Assembly: GCF_022919115.1 (NCBI RefSeq)
Contig: NZ_CP095072.1
Span: 2,480,001 to 2,544,000, forward strand
Reading direction: 5' to 3'
Length of the DNA stretch: 64,000 nt
Source of the DNA: Gracilibacillus caseinilyticus
GTDB taxonomy: Bacteria; Bacillota; Bacilli; Bacillales; Amphibacillaceae
A program made the position numbers and the translations under genes. Under the pieces are notes generated by a model. That model searched no databases. It saw nothing but the letters and a program-made list of their open reading frames with translations, and was not told where the DNA came from. This document shows, in pieces, positions 53,505 to 61,779 of the stretch (position 1 is the stretch's first letter; each line of letters opens with the position of its first letter).

Positions 53505-54365
53505 GTGAAACTGATGACAGGAATGCTTGTAACTAGATATTCTCATGATCACGATATTGTATTTCGAATTAAAAATATAAATGGCGAAAAAGTTTTATTA
53601 CATGGTGAGGATTTACGGCTGGAAGCGGACGCGCCGGTTGACGATGTCCGTGTATTACCCGAAGAAGATATTCGAAAAAGACAGGAAGAGATTAAAGAAC
53701 AGGAAGAATATTCCTATCGCCTTTTTCGTCAAGACTATCAACTGATGAAGGAAAAAAAAGACGTAGAACATAAGAAAGAAGAGCCGCGCAATGTTCAACG
53801 GTTTCAATTGCCTGTTAAAGTGTTGCATATAGACGGGGACCGATTATATTTAAAGAAGTGTATTGAATTGTACCAGAGACTTGGATTACAGGTTCATGGC
53901 ATGTATATTCCCGAAAATGAACTGCCAATTGAAATGGAAAAATTAATTAAGAAAGTCCAGCCCGAAATTCTTGTCATCACTGGTCATGATGCCTATTCAG
54001 AATCAAAAGGCAGCAAGAAAGATATCGGTGCTTACCGTAATACGCGTTATTTTGTGGAAGCAGTACGCCAGGCGAGAGCATGGGCACCGAACTTAGATCA
54101 ACTGATTATCTTTGCCGGTGCCTGCCAATCACATTTTGAATCATTAATACGCGCGGGTGCCAACTTTGCAAGTTCGCCTGATCGTGTCAACATACATGCA
54201 TTAGATCCAGTATATATTGTGGCGAAGGTAGCGTATACCCCTTTTATGGAGAAAGTGAATGTTTATGAAGTGCTCAAAAATACATTTACTGGTGAAAAAG
54301 GATTGGGCGGAATGGAAACAAAAGGTTTGTATCGAACCGGCTTGCCTTATGTAGAGACAAATTAA
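53505..54365 (+). CDS. yabG: Sporulation-specific protease YabG
   Basis: A 286-residue cysteine protease that processes spore coat proteins late in sporulation. The family core is clear: LHIDGDRLYLKKCIELYQRLG, ITGHDAYS (catalytic His region), FAGACQSHFESLIRAGANFASSP (in outline; catalytic Cys) and NIHALDPVYIVAK. I choose GTG 53505 because GGGGTGA precedes it and the SigK promoter would start the transcript near 53481. The distance to the conserved FRI is then the same 22 residues as in B. subtilis YabG. An ATG at 53484 is in frame. Confidence 0.92.
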   Translation: MKLMTGMLVTRYSHDHDIVFRIKNINGEKVLLHGEDLRLEADAPVDDVRVLPEEDIRKRQEEIKEQEEYSYRLFRQDYQLMKEKKDVEHKKEEPRNVQRFQLPVKVLHIDGDRLYLKKCIELYQRLGLQVHGMYIPENELPIEMEKLIKKVQPEILVITGHDAYSESKGSKKDIGAYRNTRYFVEAVRQARAWAPNLDQLIIFAGACQSHFESLIRAGANFASSPDRVNIHALDPVYIVAKVAYTPFMEKVNVYEVLKNTFTGEKGLGGMETKGLYRTGLPYVETN

Positions 54366-54385
54366 AATTTTGTCTCTATTTTTTA
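54353..54385 (+). terminator. Terminator overlapping the end of yabG
   Basis: AGAGACAAA pairs with TTTGTCTCT, followed by ATTTTTTAT; the yabG stop is in the loop. Confidence 0.8.
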
Positions 54386-54488
54386 TGGCGAAATCGATGG
54401 TTATCGATGCGAATCAGTCACGTTTTTTGATACAATAGAAAGGAATTACCAATCAATTTGACATAATGGAACTTAAGGGGGAATAAGA

Positions 54489-55874
54489 ATGGATTTCCGT
54501 ATTGAACGAGATACAATCGGAGAAATAAAAGTAGCAAGTGATAAATATTGGGGGGCACAGACGCAACGAAGCAAAGAAAATTTTCCAATCGGTAATGAGA
54601 CAATGCCGAAAGAAATTATTGAAGGCTTTGCTATTTTAAAGAGAAGTGCTGCCATCGTTAACAGTGAGCTGGGATTAATGGAAAAAGTGAAAGCGGATGC
54701 GATTAAGCACGCTGCTGATCGTATTTTAGCTGGTGAGTTATATGATCATTTTCCATTAGTTGTATGGCAAACCGGAAGTGGTACACAATCTAACATGAAC
54801 GTTAATGAAGTGATCGCTTTTGTTGGAAATGAATGGTTGGAAGCACAGAATAGTGATGTTACTCTTCACCCGAATGATGATGTCAATAAATCACAAAGCT
54901 CGAATGACACATATCCAACCGCTTTACATATTGCAGCTGTCAGAAAAGTCGAAGAAGTCGTATTACCATCTTTAGCGACACTTAAAGAAACATTAAAAGA
55001 GAAGATGGAAGCGTTTGACGATATCGTAAAGATCGGCCGTACACACTTGCAAGATGCGACACCATTAACACTAGGTCAAGAAATTAGTGGATGGCACCGT
55101 ATGTTAGAAAAAACAGAAGCCATGCTAAAGGATAGTATTCCTTATGTGAAAGAATTAGCTATTGGTGGAACCGCAGTTGGAACAGGACTTAATGCACATC
55201 CGGAATTTTCTGAGCGTGTAACGGTTCAAATCAGTGAATATACTGGTAAATCATTTGTATCAGCACCGAATAAATTTCATGCACTGACAAGCCATGATGA
55301 ATTGGTTTATGCACATGGTGCGTTAAAAGGACTTGCAGCTGATTTAATGAAAATTGCTAATGATGTTCGTTGGTTAGCTAGTGGTCCACGTTGTGGTATT
55401 GGTGAAATTAATATCCCTGCTAATGAGCCAGGAAGCTCGATTATGCCAGGAAAGGTGAATCCAACGCAGAGTGAAGCAATTACGATGGTAGCAACACAGG
55501 TGATGGGAAATGACGCAGCGATAGGTTTTGCTGCTAGTCAAGGTAACTTTGAATTAAATGTTTTTAAACCTGTGATCGCCTATAATTTCTTGCAATCTGC
55601 CCAACTTTTAGCGGATAGTATGCTATCTTTTAATGATCGTTGTGTCATAGGATTAGAGCCAAACCATGAACAAATTGAAAAGAATTTAAATGATTCCTTA
55701 ATGTTAGTAACAGCCCTAAATCCACATATCGGATATGAAAATGCTGCGAAAATTGCGAAGAAAGCTTTTGCTGATAATACGACGTTAAAAGAAGCAGCAG
55801 TAGAATTAGAGCTGTTAACAGAGCAGCAATTTGATGAATGGATTAATCCAGAAGAAATGACTTATCCGAAGTAA
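54489..55874 (+). CDS. fumC: Class II fumarate hydratase
   Basis: A 461-residue iron-free fumarase of the TCA cycle, interconverting fumarate and malate. Landmarks are [13 protein letters not shown], the [13 protein letters not shown] loop, [16 protein letters not shown] with the catalytic His, and the signature [15 protein letters not shown] with the catalytic Ser. The enzyme is a cytoplasmic tetramer. AAGGGGGAATAAG precedes the ATG. It stands alone, as in other bacilli. Confidence 0.95.
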   Translation: MDFRIERDTIGEIKVASDKYWGAQTQRSKENFPIGNETMPKEIIEGFAILKRSAAIVNSELGLMEKVKADAIKHAADRILAGELYDHFPLVVWQTGSGTQSNMNVNEVIAFVGNEWLEAQNSDVTLHPNDDVNKSQSSNDTYPTALHIAAVRKVEEVVLPSLATLKETLKEKMEAFDDIVKIGRTHLQDATPLTLGQEISGWHRMLEKTEAMLKDSIPYVKELAIGGTAVGTGLNAHPEFSERVTVQISEYTGKSFVSAPNKFHALTSHDELVYAHGALKGLAADLMKIANDVRWLASGPRCGIGEINIPANEPGSSIMPGKVNPTQSEAITMVATQVMGNDAAIGFAASQGNFELNVFKPVIAYNFLQSAQLLADSMLSFNDRCVIGLEPNHEQIEKNLNDSLMLVTALNPHIGYENAAKIAKKAFADNTTLKEAAVELELLTEQQFDEWINPEEMTYPK

Positions 55875-55969
55875 GCAGCCATTGGATTGATTACTAAAAA
55901 TTACTAAGAAATTATAAGCATATAGATCACTTTTTTGTCCACAATATTGTGTACAGGAGGTGATCAACG

Positions 55970-56170
55970 ATGGCAACTAACCAATCAAATCAACTAGTTG
56001 TTCCTGGCGTAGAGCAAGCACTAGACCAAATGAAATATGAGATTGCTCAAGAATTTGGCGTAAGTTTAGGTGCAGATACAACTGCTCGTGCTAACGGTTC
56101 TGTTGGTGGTGAAATCACTAAACGTTTAGTAACAATGGCAGAACAACAATTCGGTGGAACACCAAAATAA
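55970..56170 (+). CDS. Alpha/beta-type small acid-soluble spore protein
   Basis: A 66-residue SASP that coats and protects spore DNA. Both family motifs are present: the N-terminal [15 protein letters not shown], containing the GPR protease cleavage region after Glu, and the C-terminal [21 protein letters not shown]. It lacks Cys and Trp as expected. AGGAGGTGATC, a nearly complete Shine-Dalgarno, precedes the ATG. A SigG promoter could not be assigned with confidence. Confidence 0.95.
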   Translation: MATNQSNQLVVPGVEQALDQMKYEIAQEFGVSLGADTTARANGSVGGEITKRLVTMAEQQFGGTPK

Positions 56171-56187
56171 TAGTAAAGAAACAAGTT

Positions 56188-56221
56188 GGGGAGGCGCTTT
56201 GCTGAAAGTGTCTCCCTTTTG
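56188..56221 (+). terminator. Terminator after the SASP gene
   Basis: GGGAGGCGCTTT pairs with AAAGTGTCTCCC (two G-U pairs), followed by TTTT. Confidence 0.85.
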
Positions 56222-56268
56222 TATCTGTAATAGTAATGATCTCAAAAATATCTCTTCGGAGGATGAAA

Positions 56269-56523
56269 ATGTACATTTGCTATCTCTGTAATGGGTTAGA
56301 GAGAATGTCATATGATTGTGCAGTTTGTGGTGCAAATATGTTAGATGGTGGGAAAATAGTTGATTATTATGGTGACTATTCACCGTATATGGAAATAGAG
56401 GACGCACAGATGGTGGACGGTGTACCGAATTCATATGGAGAACATCAATGTGTCCATATAGGAGTATGCTCCGCTTGTAATCATATGGAAGAGATTATGG
56501 TAAAGGAACAAACTTTTCATTAA
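56269..56523 (+). CDS. Small zinc-ribbon-like protein
   Basis: An 84-residue protein I do not recognise. It carries three Cys pairs: C4xxC7 (ICYLC), C17xxC20 (CAVC) and a later CSAC (about 71-74), plus His residues near the end. One or two zinc-binding knuckles are likely. The middle is acidic and Tyr-rich (VDYYGDYSPYMEIED). GGAGG lies six bases before the ATG at 56269. It lies between the SASP and msmX units and ends in a clear terminator. Function unknown. Confidence 0.7.
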   Translation: MYICYLCNGLERMSYDCAVCGANMLDGGKIVDYYGDYSPYMEIEDAQMVDGVPNSYGEHQCVHIGVCSACNHMEEIMVKEQTFH

Positions 56524-56541
56524 TCAATAAATCCCACATTA

Positions 56542-56590
56542 GAAAAACTCGGCATTCGCCTCGTCTATTAGCGAGTGCCGAAGTTTTTCT
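56542..56590 (+). terminator. Terminator after the zinc-ribbon gene
   Basis: AAAAACTCGGCA pairs with TGCCGAAGTTTTT (one bulge), with an inner CGC/GCG stem. Confidence 0.85.
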
Positions 56591-56663
56591 TATACTTGGT
56601 ACATTCTAAATTTTCACTGCGTCGTGCATCTTCATTGCTAAAATTTTATACTTCCTACCGTAT

Positions 56664-56699
56664 AAAAAAGCGCATAGTTCCATGAACTATACGCTTTAT
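56664..56699 (-). terminator. Terminator of msmX
   Basis: AAGCGCATAGTTC pairs with GAACTATACGCTT. Read on the minus strand a T-run follows. Confidence 0.9.
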
Positions 56700-56707
56700 C
56701 AATATAA

Positions 56708-57808
56708 TTACTTAATACGTGCTTCAGAATCTTTATCAAAGAAGTGTGATTTGTGCATATCGAAAGCAAGATCGATTTTTTCCCCACCGTTAATATCAGT
56801 ACGAGAATCAACACGAGCCACGAACTCTTGACCGTTTAATGAAGAATACAGATAAGACTCAGAACCCATTAATTCAGAAACATCGATTGTAGCAGTAATT
56901 TTCTTACCAGGATTCGCATCTAAGAATACCGGTTCATCATGAATATCCTCCGGACGAACACCTAATACGAGTTCTTTACCTACATAACCTTGGTCACGAA
57001 GTATTTTCATTTTACCTTCTGGTACTTCAACTTTTGTTTCACCAAGATCAATTTGACCGTCTTCTAATGTACCGTTGAAGAAGTTCATTGCAGGTGAACC
57101 GATGAAACCACCAACGAAAATATTGTTTGGCTTATCGTATACTTCTTTAGGAGCACCAACTTGTTGGATAATACCGTCTTTTAGTACAACAAGACGAGTT
57201 GCCATTGTCATTGCTTCTGTTTGATCGTGTGTAACGTAAATAGTTGTTGTTTGCAGACGGTGGTGTAATTTTTGGATTTCCGCACGCATCTGCACACGAA
57301 GTTTTGCATCAAGGTTGGATAAAGGCTCATCCATCAAGAATACTTTCGCATCACGAACGATTGCACGTCCTAAGGCAACACGCTGACGCTGACCACCGGA
57401 AAGTGCTTTTGGTTTACGATCTAAATATGCTTCAAGACCTAGAATACGAGCTGCTTCTTTTACACGACGTTCGATTTCATCTTTCTTGAACTTACGAAGT
57501 TTAAGACCGAAAGCCATGTTATCATATACGTTCATGTGTGGATATAGCGCGTAGTTTTGGAATACCATCGCGATATCGCGGTCTTTAGGAGCTACTTCAT
57601 TCATTAATTTATCATCAATGTAGAATTCTCCACCAGAGATTTCTTCAAGACCAGCGATCATACGAAGTGTAGTTGATTTACCACAACCTGATGGACCAAC
57701 GAATACGATAAATTCTTTGTCCTTAATTTCCAGGTTGAAATTGTCTACTGCTTTACCTTCATCTTTGTTATAAACTTTGTCAATATTACGTAATGATAAT
57801 TCTGCCAT
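56708..57808 (-). CDS. msmX: Multi-sugar ABC transporter ATPase MsmX
   Basis: A 366-residue ATPase of the MalK/UgpC class that energises several sugar importers in trans. Walker A is GPSGCGKS (38-45), followed by the Q-loop FQNYALYPH, signature ALSGGQRQR, Walker B VFLMDEPLSNLD and switch His VTHD. A C-terminal MalK-like OB domain (about 235-366) follows. AGGAGGG precedes the ATG at 57808; the upstream 22 codons of the frame are excluded. No sugar permease is adjacent, typical for MsmX. A cre-like site lies just upstream. Confidence 0.92.
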   Translation of the reverse strand: MAELSLRNIDKVYNKDEGKAVDNFNLEIKDKEFIVFVGPSGCGKSTTLRMIAGLEEISGGEFYIDDKLMNEVAPKDRDIAMVFQNYALYPHMNVYDNMAFGLKLRKFKKDEIERRVKEAARILGLEAYLDRKPKALSGGQRQRVALGRAIVRDAKVFLMDEPLSNLDAKLRVQMRAEIQKLHHRLQTTTIYVTHDQTEAMTMATRLVVLKDGIIQQVGAPKEVYDKPNNIFVGGFIGSPAMNFFNGTLEDGQIDLGETKVEVPEGKMKILRDQGYVGKELVLGVRPEDIHDEPVFLDANPGKKITATIDVSELMGSESYLYSSLNGQEFVARVDSRTDINGGEKIDLAFDMHKSHFFDKDSEARIK

Positions 57809-57828
57809 TATATATTCCCTCCTAAATT

Positions 57829-57843
57829 TTGAAAACGTTTTAT
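57829..57843. promoter_or_regulatory. cre-like site upstream of msmX
   Basis: TTGAAAACGTTTTAT is nearly the same as the reversed site before the xylosidase gene (1906-1920). It lies 21 bp upstream of msmX, suggesting CcpA control. Confidence 0.6.
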
Positions 57844-57887
57844 CTATGGGTATAAGTTTACAGATAAAAGACAAATCCGTAAATAGA

Positions 57888-57926
57888 AACCGTGCACAAA
57901 AAAAGCGGTTTCATTTGTGCACGGTT
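57888..57926. repeat. 13-bp perfect inverted repeat upstream of msmX
   Basis: AACCGTGCACAAA (57888-57900) and TTTGTGCACGGTT (57914-57926) are exact complements 13 bp apart. No gene ends here on either strand, so an operator or mRNA-leader hairpin is more likely than a terminator. Confidence 0.6.
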
Positions 57927-58047
57927 ACAAAAGCTTGTTTACTTTATCAGAAAAGAAAGCATAAAACACCGTTAAAAACAGCATTGAAGGTGTTCATGAA
58001 AGTGTGTTTAACTATAATTGAGCTTGTGCATGCTTTCAGTCTACTGC

Positions 58048-58175
58048 TTAGCTTTAGCCAACGAAGCATTTATAGATGACGGAGACGTAACCCTGTGAGT
58101 CCAGATGACATGGTGCTGGTAACAGGAGTCTACGGATATTTTCCTTCCGGTGAAGCATTACAACGCGCTGTTTGC
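58048..58175. repeat. Decayed fragment of the palindromic element family
   Basis: CTGCTTAGCTTTAGCCAACGAAGC resembles the left arm of a module, and GGAGTCTACGGATATTTTCC with a following ATTACAACGCGCTG resembles the right arm of module A plus linker. Terminal repeats are not recognisable. It ends just at the stop of the regulator gene at 58190. Confidence 0.45.
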
Positions 58176-58189
58176 GACACTGCTAAGAC

Positions 58190-59083
58190 TTACTTATTTC
58201 GCATCAACAGGCATAAGTACACTGCGATGGCACCATCAAATTGCTTTACATCGATCGTTGTTTTTTCGATGAATTTGTCCACGCGATATTGCAGACTGTT
58301 GCGATGCATGTACATTTTTTTGGCTGCAAGGGTTGTATTGGAATTGGATTCTAAAAAAACTTGTACAGTTTTTAACAATTCTTCATCGTCTCGTACTTTA
58401 TGTAAAATGGAATATGTCATCAGTTTTTGTTCGTTTTCTGAAATGTTTATAGAATAAAGATAAGGAATCGCTTTTATATAATGAAGTGCACCATGATTAT
58501 ATCTGCTCGTATGATGGTAGCATTTTTTGATCCACTGATATAAATCAAAAGCATATTGAATATCATGAATTGTCGGACCGATAAATAATTTAATATTAAT
58601 ATAAAAGTCTGTCGTTAGTACTTCAATGATTTCAGAGTAAGATACGGTATCATCACTGGATGGAATGTCCTCCTGAATGATGACACCTTCATGATTATTC
58701 TCCCAAAGAATCGAAGTGTGCCGTGGAAATAAACCATTTATCGCTTCTCGGAATGATTCGGGATCGACTGATTCATCTGATAAGGAAAAATAAATAAAAT
58801 GGAATGCTGTCATCTTTTCTTCAATCATTTGTTTAGGAATCTCCTGATGAAACAAGATGTCCATCCATTGTTGTTCACGATCTGTTGTAGGAGGTTGATT
58901 TGCTTTATAAGGACTTAGTAAGATATCCAATAGTTCATGCTCGCGCTTCGTTAATTCTGCTTTTGGCAACCCGATAATGTCGTTATCAGGCGTCACATAC
59001 CAGTTATACGTTAGTGTATTCAATGTAGGTTCGTCATGATGGGTAATAAGATTAGGAAACATTTGCTGTAATTGTTCTAACAT
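58190..59083 (-). CDS. PucR/CdaR-type helix-turn-helix regulator
   Basis: A 297-residue protein with a C-terminal PucR-type helix-turn-helix (about 240-295, TVQVFLESNSNTTLAAKKMYMHRNSLQYRVDK in outline). In PucR and CdaR families this domain responds to a metabolite sensed by the N-terminal part. The N-terminal 230 residues (GGDEF-like remnant not clear) are not recognised. The gene reads toward msmX on the same strand, 381 bp before it; control of msmX or a distant sugar operon is possible. The start ATG at 59083 follows AGAGAGGC. Confidence 0.75.
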   Translation of the reverse strand: MLEQLQQMFPNLITHHDEPTLNTLTYNWYVTPDNDIIGLPKAELTKREHELLDILLSPYKANQPPTTDREQQWMDILFHQEIPKQMIEEKMTAFHFIYFSLSDESVDPESFREAINGLFPRHTSILWENNHEGVIIQEDIPSSDDTVSYSEIIEVLTTDFYINIKLFIGPTIHDIQYAFDLYQWIKKCYHHTSRYNHGALHYIKAIPYLYSINISENEQKLMTYSILHKVRDDEELLKTVQVFLESNSNTTLAAKKMYMHRNSLQYRVDKFIEKTTIDVKQFDGAIAVYLCLLMRNK

Positions 59084-59149
59084 GTTAAAGCCTCTCTCAT
59101 ACGATTTTCTTCTATTATAACAAACAAAGAGAGAACTACATATGAAAAC

Positions 59150-59470
59150 GAGTTTGGAAAAATTAATGAGAGTTATCGTTCGATGCTACAGCAACTGCTG
59201 ATATATTGGGGGGATTTGTGTGGTTGTTTTTTTACAGAATGATGGCACTTTCAGGCATAGAGTTCTGTTAAATAGGAGGAATTGATTGAATGGAGGTCAC
59301 ATTCAACCATAAAAGTCATTTAGCGACATGAATTGTTGAATAGAGGCTTCATTCAATCATGAAAGCCTCTATTTAAGCCTGATTTATTTGAATGAAGGCC
59401 TCATTCAGTTATAAGAGCTTCTTGTTTAGTGCATTTTGATTGAAAAGGCGTTTATGAAATGCAAATCTTT
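59150..59470. repeat. Intergenic tandem repeat, 50-52 bp period
   Basis: TTGAA-starting units begin at 59286, 59336, 59388 and 59440. Units read TTGAATGGAGGTCACATTCA, TTGAATAGAGGCTTCATTCA and TTGAATGAAGGCCTCATTCA; each contains a short inverted pair (TTGAAT/ATTCA). About 3.2 units are present. No gene is visible in the 416-bp gap. Confidence 0.7.
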
Positions 59471-59499
59471 ATAGTTTACAGCAAGCAAAGTCATCGACA

Positions 59500-59682
59500 T
59501 TAATCTGATTCACTAGGAAAGGGCTCATCTTCTTTCGGTAATTTCCGCGACTGTTCAATCTGTATTCTTCCATTGATCGAGTAGGTTGTTCCGCCAGCCA
59601 TTCCCTCATTAATCATCCTGTCAACGTCAAGTTCGTATTCTTGTCTAGGGTCTTTTTCTTTATCGGATTTAGGCTTTGTCAT
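59500..59682 (-). CDS. Small hydrophilic conserved protein in the yheC neighbourhood
   Basis: A 60-residue, highly charged protein (MTKPKSDKEKDPRQEYELDVDR, then MINEGMAGGTTYSINGRIQIEQ, in outline). The MINEGxAGG stretch followed by an acidic/proline end (PKEDEPFPSESD) suggests a conserved small Bacillus protein, which I cannot name. AAGGAGG precedes the ATG. It follows the YheC-like gene by 44 bp on the same strand and is probably co-transcribed; sporulation linkage is inferred from that. Confidence 0.7.
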   Translation of the reverse strand: MTKPKSDKEKDPRQEYELDVDRMINEGMAGGTTYSINGRIQIEQSRKLPKEDEPFPSESD

Positions 59683-59726
59683 AGTTGATTCCTCCTTTAT
59701 TCATAGCATAGTCCAAAAGAGGGAAT

Positions 59727-60968
59727 TCATTCAGAGCGTGGTGTGGCAGATAAAGCATACCCGAATAATGCCGTAAAATAAGATTGTGCTTTTGTCGCAA
59801 ATGCTGGATGGTCAAACACATACCAGGTAGGCTTCGCATGAACTTCGAGCAACCAAAGCCTTTGTTCATTGTCTAATCCGATATCAAATCCTAATTCGCC
59901 AATTTCTCCATTAAATTTGTGTTCTAACACTTTAGCTATTGTAATTGCCATTTTCTTAATTTTTTGTGTCATGTTTTTGTTAATAAGATGATGAACAGGT
60001 ATAAGCGTGTTGGTAAGCGTGTCTTTGCCATACAAAAGGGTTAATTGCCAAGTTCGATCTCGTTGAACATATGCACGTAGATAAGCAGGATTTTGCTGGT
60101 GATGTTGCAAATCAACCGCATCTTGCACAACATAACGTGGGAGTCCATCACGAAAATATTGCTTGCATAGCTTGGTCAAATCAGAAAAAGTCGTTTGTTC
60201 ATTCTTACGCGAGACAAAGAATTCTGTCTCTGTTATTTTTTCCAGATAAACTGGTTGGGAGGCATTCTCCTGATACGCCTGTACGTAAACAGGATGTTGT
60301 TCAAGCTTTTGTTCTAATGTCTCAATAGATGGATGAAAAGTGGTATCAGGTAACAGATAGTTGACCCGATCATCACTGATTAACGTTTCGTATACTTGCC
60401 ATTTGTGAAAAAAATCAGGATTAAATATAATAGAAGTTGTGGTTAAGTACTGCTTGACGTGCTTGACCATCACATGTGCTTCTAATTTACGGTTAGGAAT
60501 GCGATTGTAGATAACGGGTGGAATTTCTGTGTGCATTGCTTTCCATTGATTTTTCCACACGAAACCGGTCAAACTATTAGAAGTGGATGCGACTTGCTGG
60601 TAGCTGAACAGAATCGTCTCAAACCCTAATGTATGACCGATTCGTGCCATTTCCTGAAATAATCGTTCATTGTTAAGCTGTTGCGGAGCCCGGTGGACCA
60701 AAACACCAAGTTGATAATACAGAAATAATTCCGCTTCATCTGTATCGATCATCATTTTACTATTTCTTTTGATATGAAAGTGTTCCATGATGGCAGAGGA
60801 TAAATATATCGTATTATCATTTCGTTGATGACTTAAGATGTCACACGGAATTTTTTGCATACCATGTTGAAGAGTGGTGCAGTCTTTAATGGAAGCATAG
60901 TACTGTTTCGGCACAATCAGGCGGTTTTTATTATTCGGATAAGACTTCATTTCAAATAAAGAACGCAC
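59727..60968 (-). CDS. YheC/YheD-family ATP-grasp protein, spore coat-associated
   Basis: A 413-residue protein of the YheC/YheD family, associated with the endospore coat in Bacillus. An N-terminal domain (about 1-130) precedes an ATP-grasp fold recognised by VYVQAYQENASQPVYLEK, the RAYVQRD strand and GELGFDIGLDNEQRLWLLEVHAKPTW near the end. The likely activity is ligation of an unknown acid and amine. GTG 60968 is chosen because AAGGTG precedes it; TTG 60989 and ATG 60950 are also in frame. Genes yheB and yheA lie nearby, as in B. subtilis. Confidence 0.82.
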   Translation of the reverse strand: MRSLFEMKSYPNNKNRLIVPKQYYASIKDCTTLQHGMQKIPCDILSHQRNDNTIYLSSAIMEHFHIKRNSKMMIDTDEAELFLYYQLGVLVHRAPQQLNNERLFQEMARIGHTLGFETILFSYQQVASTSNSLTGFVWKNQWKAMHTEIPPVIYNRIPNRKLEAHVMVKHVKQYLTTTSIIFNPDFFHKWQVYETLISDDRVNYLLPDTTFHPSIETLEQKLEQHPVYVQAYQENASQPVYLEKITETEFFVSRKNEQTTFSDLTKLCKQYFRDGLPRYVVQDAVDLQHHQQNPAYLRAYVQRDRTWQLTLLYGKDTLTNTLIPVHHLINKNMTQKIKKMAITIAKVLEHKFNGEIGELGFDIGLDNEQRLWLLEVHAKPTWYVFDHPAFATKAQSYFTALFGYALSATPRSE

Positions 60969-61092
60969 GTTGACACCTTCTTTCGTCAATCTGCAAAAGT
61001 TAATCCATTATATGCGGTAAATAACGGTACTATACATAAGCGAAAAAGGGTATTATTCGGAAGGAATACTATTTTTGGAGGGTTTACAACAT

Positions 61093-61761
61093 ATGAACAC
61101 AACGATTAAGGCACTTGTCTTCGATGTTTACGGGACATTATTTGATGTATATTCTGTTGAAACAAAATGCGATGAGATCTTTGGGCAAAAAGGAAAAGAA
61201 GTAAGTATTCTTTGGCGTAGAAAGCAATTGGAATATTCGTTTTTGCGACAGTTAATGGGGCAATACCAGCCATTTAAACAGGTTACTGAAGACGCATTGA
61301 TCTATGCTTTACAGTATTACAATCTGGATTACGATGACAGTCAGCTGCAAGAACTGATGGATGCTTATACAACATTAAAGTATTATCCAGAAGTCACGAA
61401 TGTATTAGAGAAAATGAAGGATAAGCAATTAGCTGTTTTCTCAAATGGTTCAAGAGATATGCTCGAGCCTTTAATTGAGAAATCCGGTTTATTAAACTAT
61501 TTTGATGCAATTATAAGTGTGGATGATATCAAACAATATAAACCAACCCCGGCTTCTTATACGCATGTACTAAATGTACTAGGTGTGGAGCGAAAAGAAG
61601 TGTTGTTTATGTCATCGAATGGCTGGGATATTTCCGGAGCGAAAAATTTTGGTTTTCAAACCGCATGGATTAACCGTGGGCAGGCTCCGACTGAAGTATT
61701 AAACCTGGTTCCGCATGGCGAGTATGATGATTTGCGTGGTATTCTTGAATGGGAAGAATGA
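61093..61761 (+). CDS. HAD hydrolase, haloacid dehalogenase type II-like
   Basis: A 222-residue HAD enzyme. Motif I VFDVYGTLFDV with nucleophile Asp, motif II FSNGS, the Lys in QYKPTP and the ending MSSNGWDISGAKNFGFQTAWINR match the (S)-2-haloacid dehalogenase type II group. Many such proteins in bacilli are generic phosphatases, so activity on haloacids is not certain. GGAGGG lies before the ATG at 61093. It is 18 bp upstream of yheB and probably in one operon with yheB-yheA. Confidence 0.85.
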   Translation: MNTTIKALVFDVYGTLFDVYSVETKCDEIFGQKGKEVSILWRRKQLEYSFLRQLMGQYQPFKQVTEDALIYALQYYNLDYDDSQLQELMDAYTTLKYYPEVTNVLEKMKDKQLAVFSNGSRDMLEPLIEKSGLLNYFDAIISVDDIKQYKPTPASYTHVLNVLGVERKEVLFMSSNGWDISGAKNFGFQTAWINRGQAPTEVLNLVPHGEYDDLRGILEWEE

Positions 61762-61779
61762 GAAAGGTGGTAAAGCAGA

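Noticed and set aside
55880..55969. SigG promoter of the SASP gene
   Set aside because: GCATATAG resembles a forespore -10 only loosely and no matching -35 was found.
59286..59444. CRISPR array
   Set aside because: The units are imperfect over their full length with no constant repeat and unique spacer pattern, and no cas genes are in the window.
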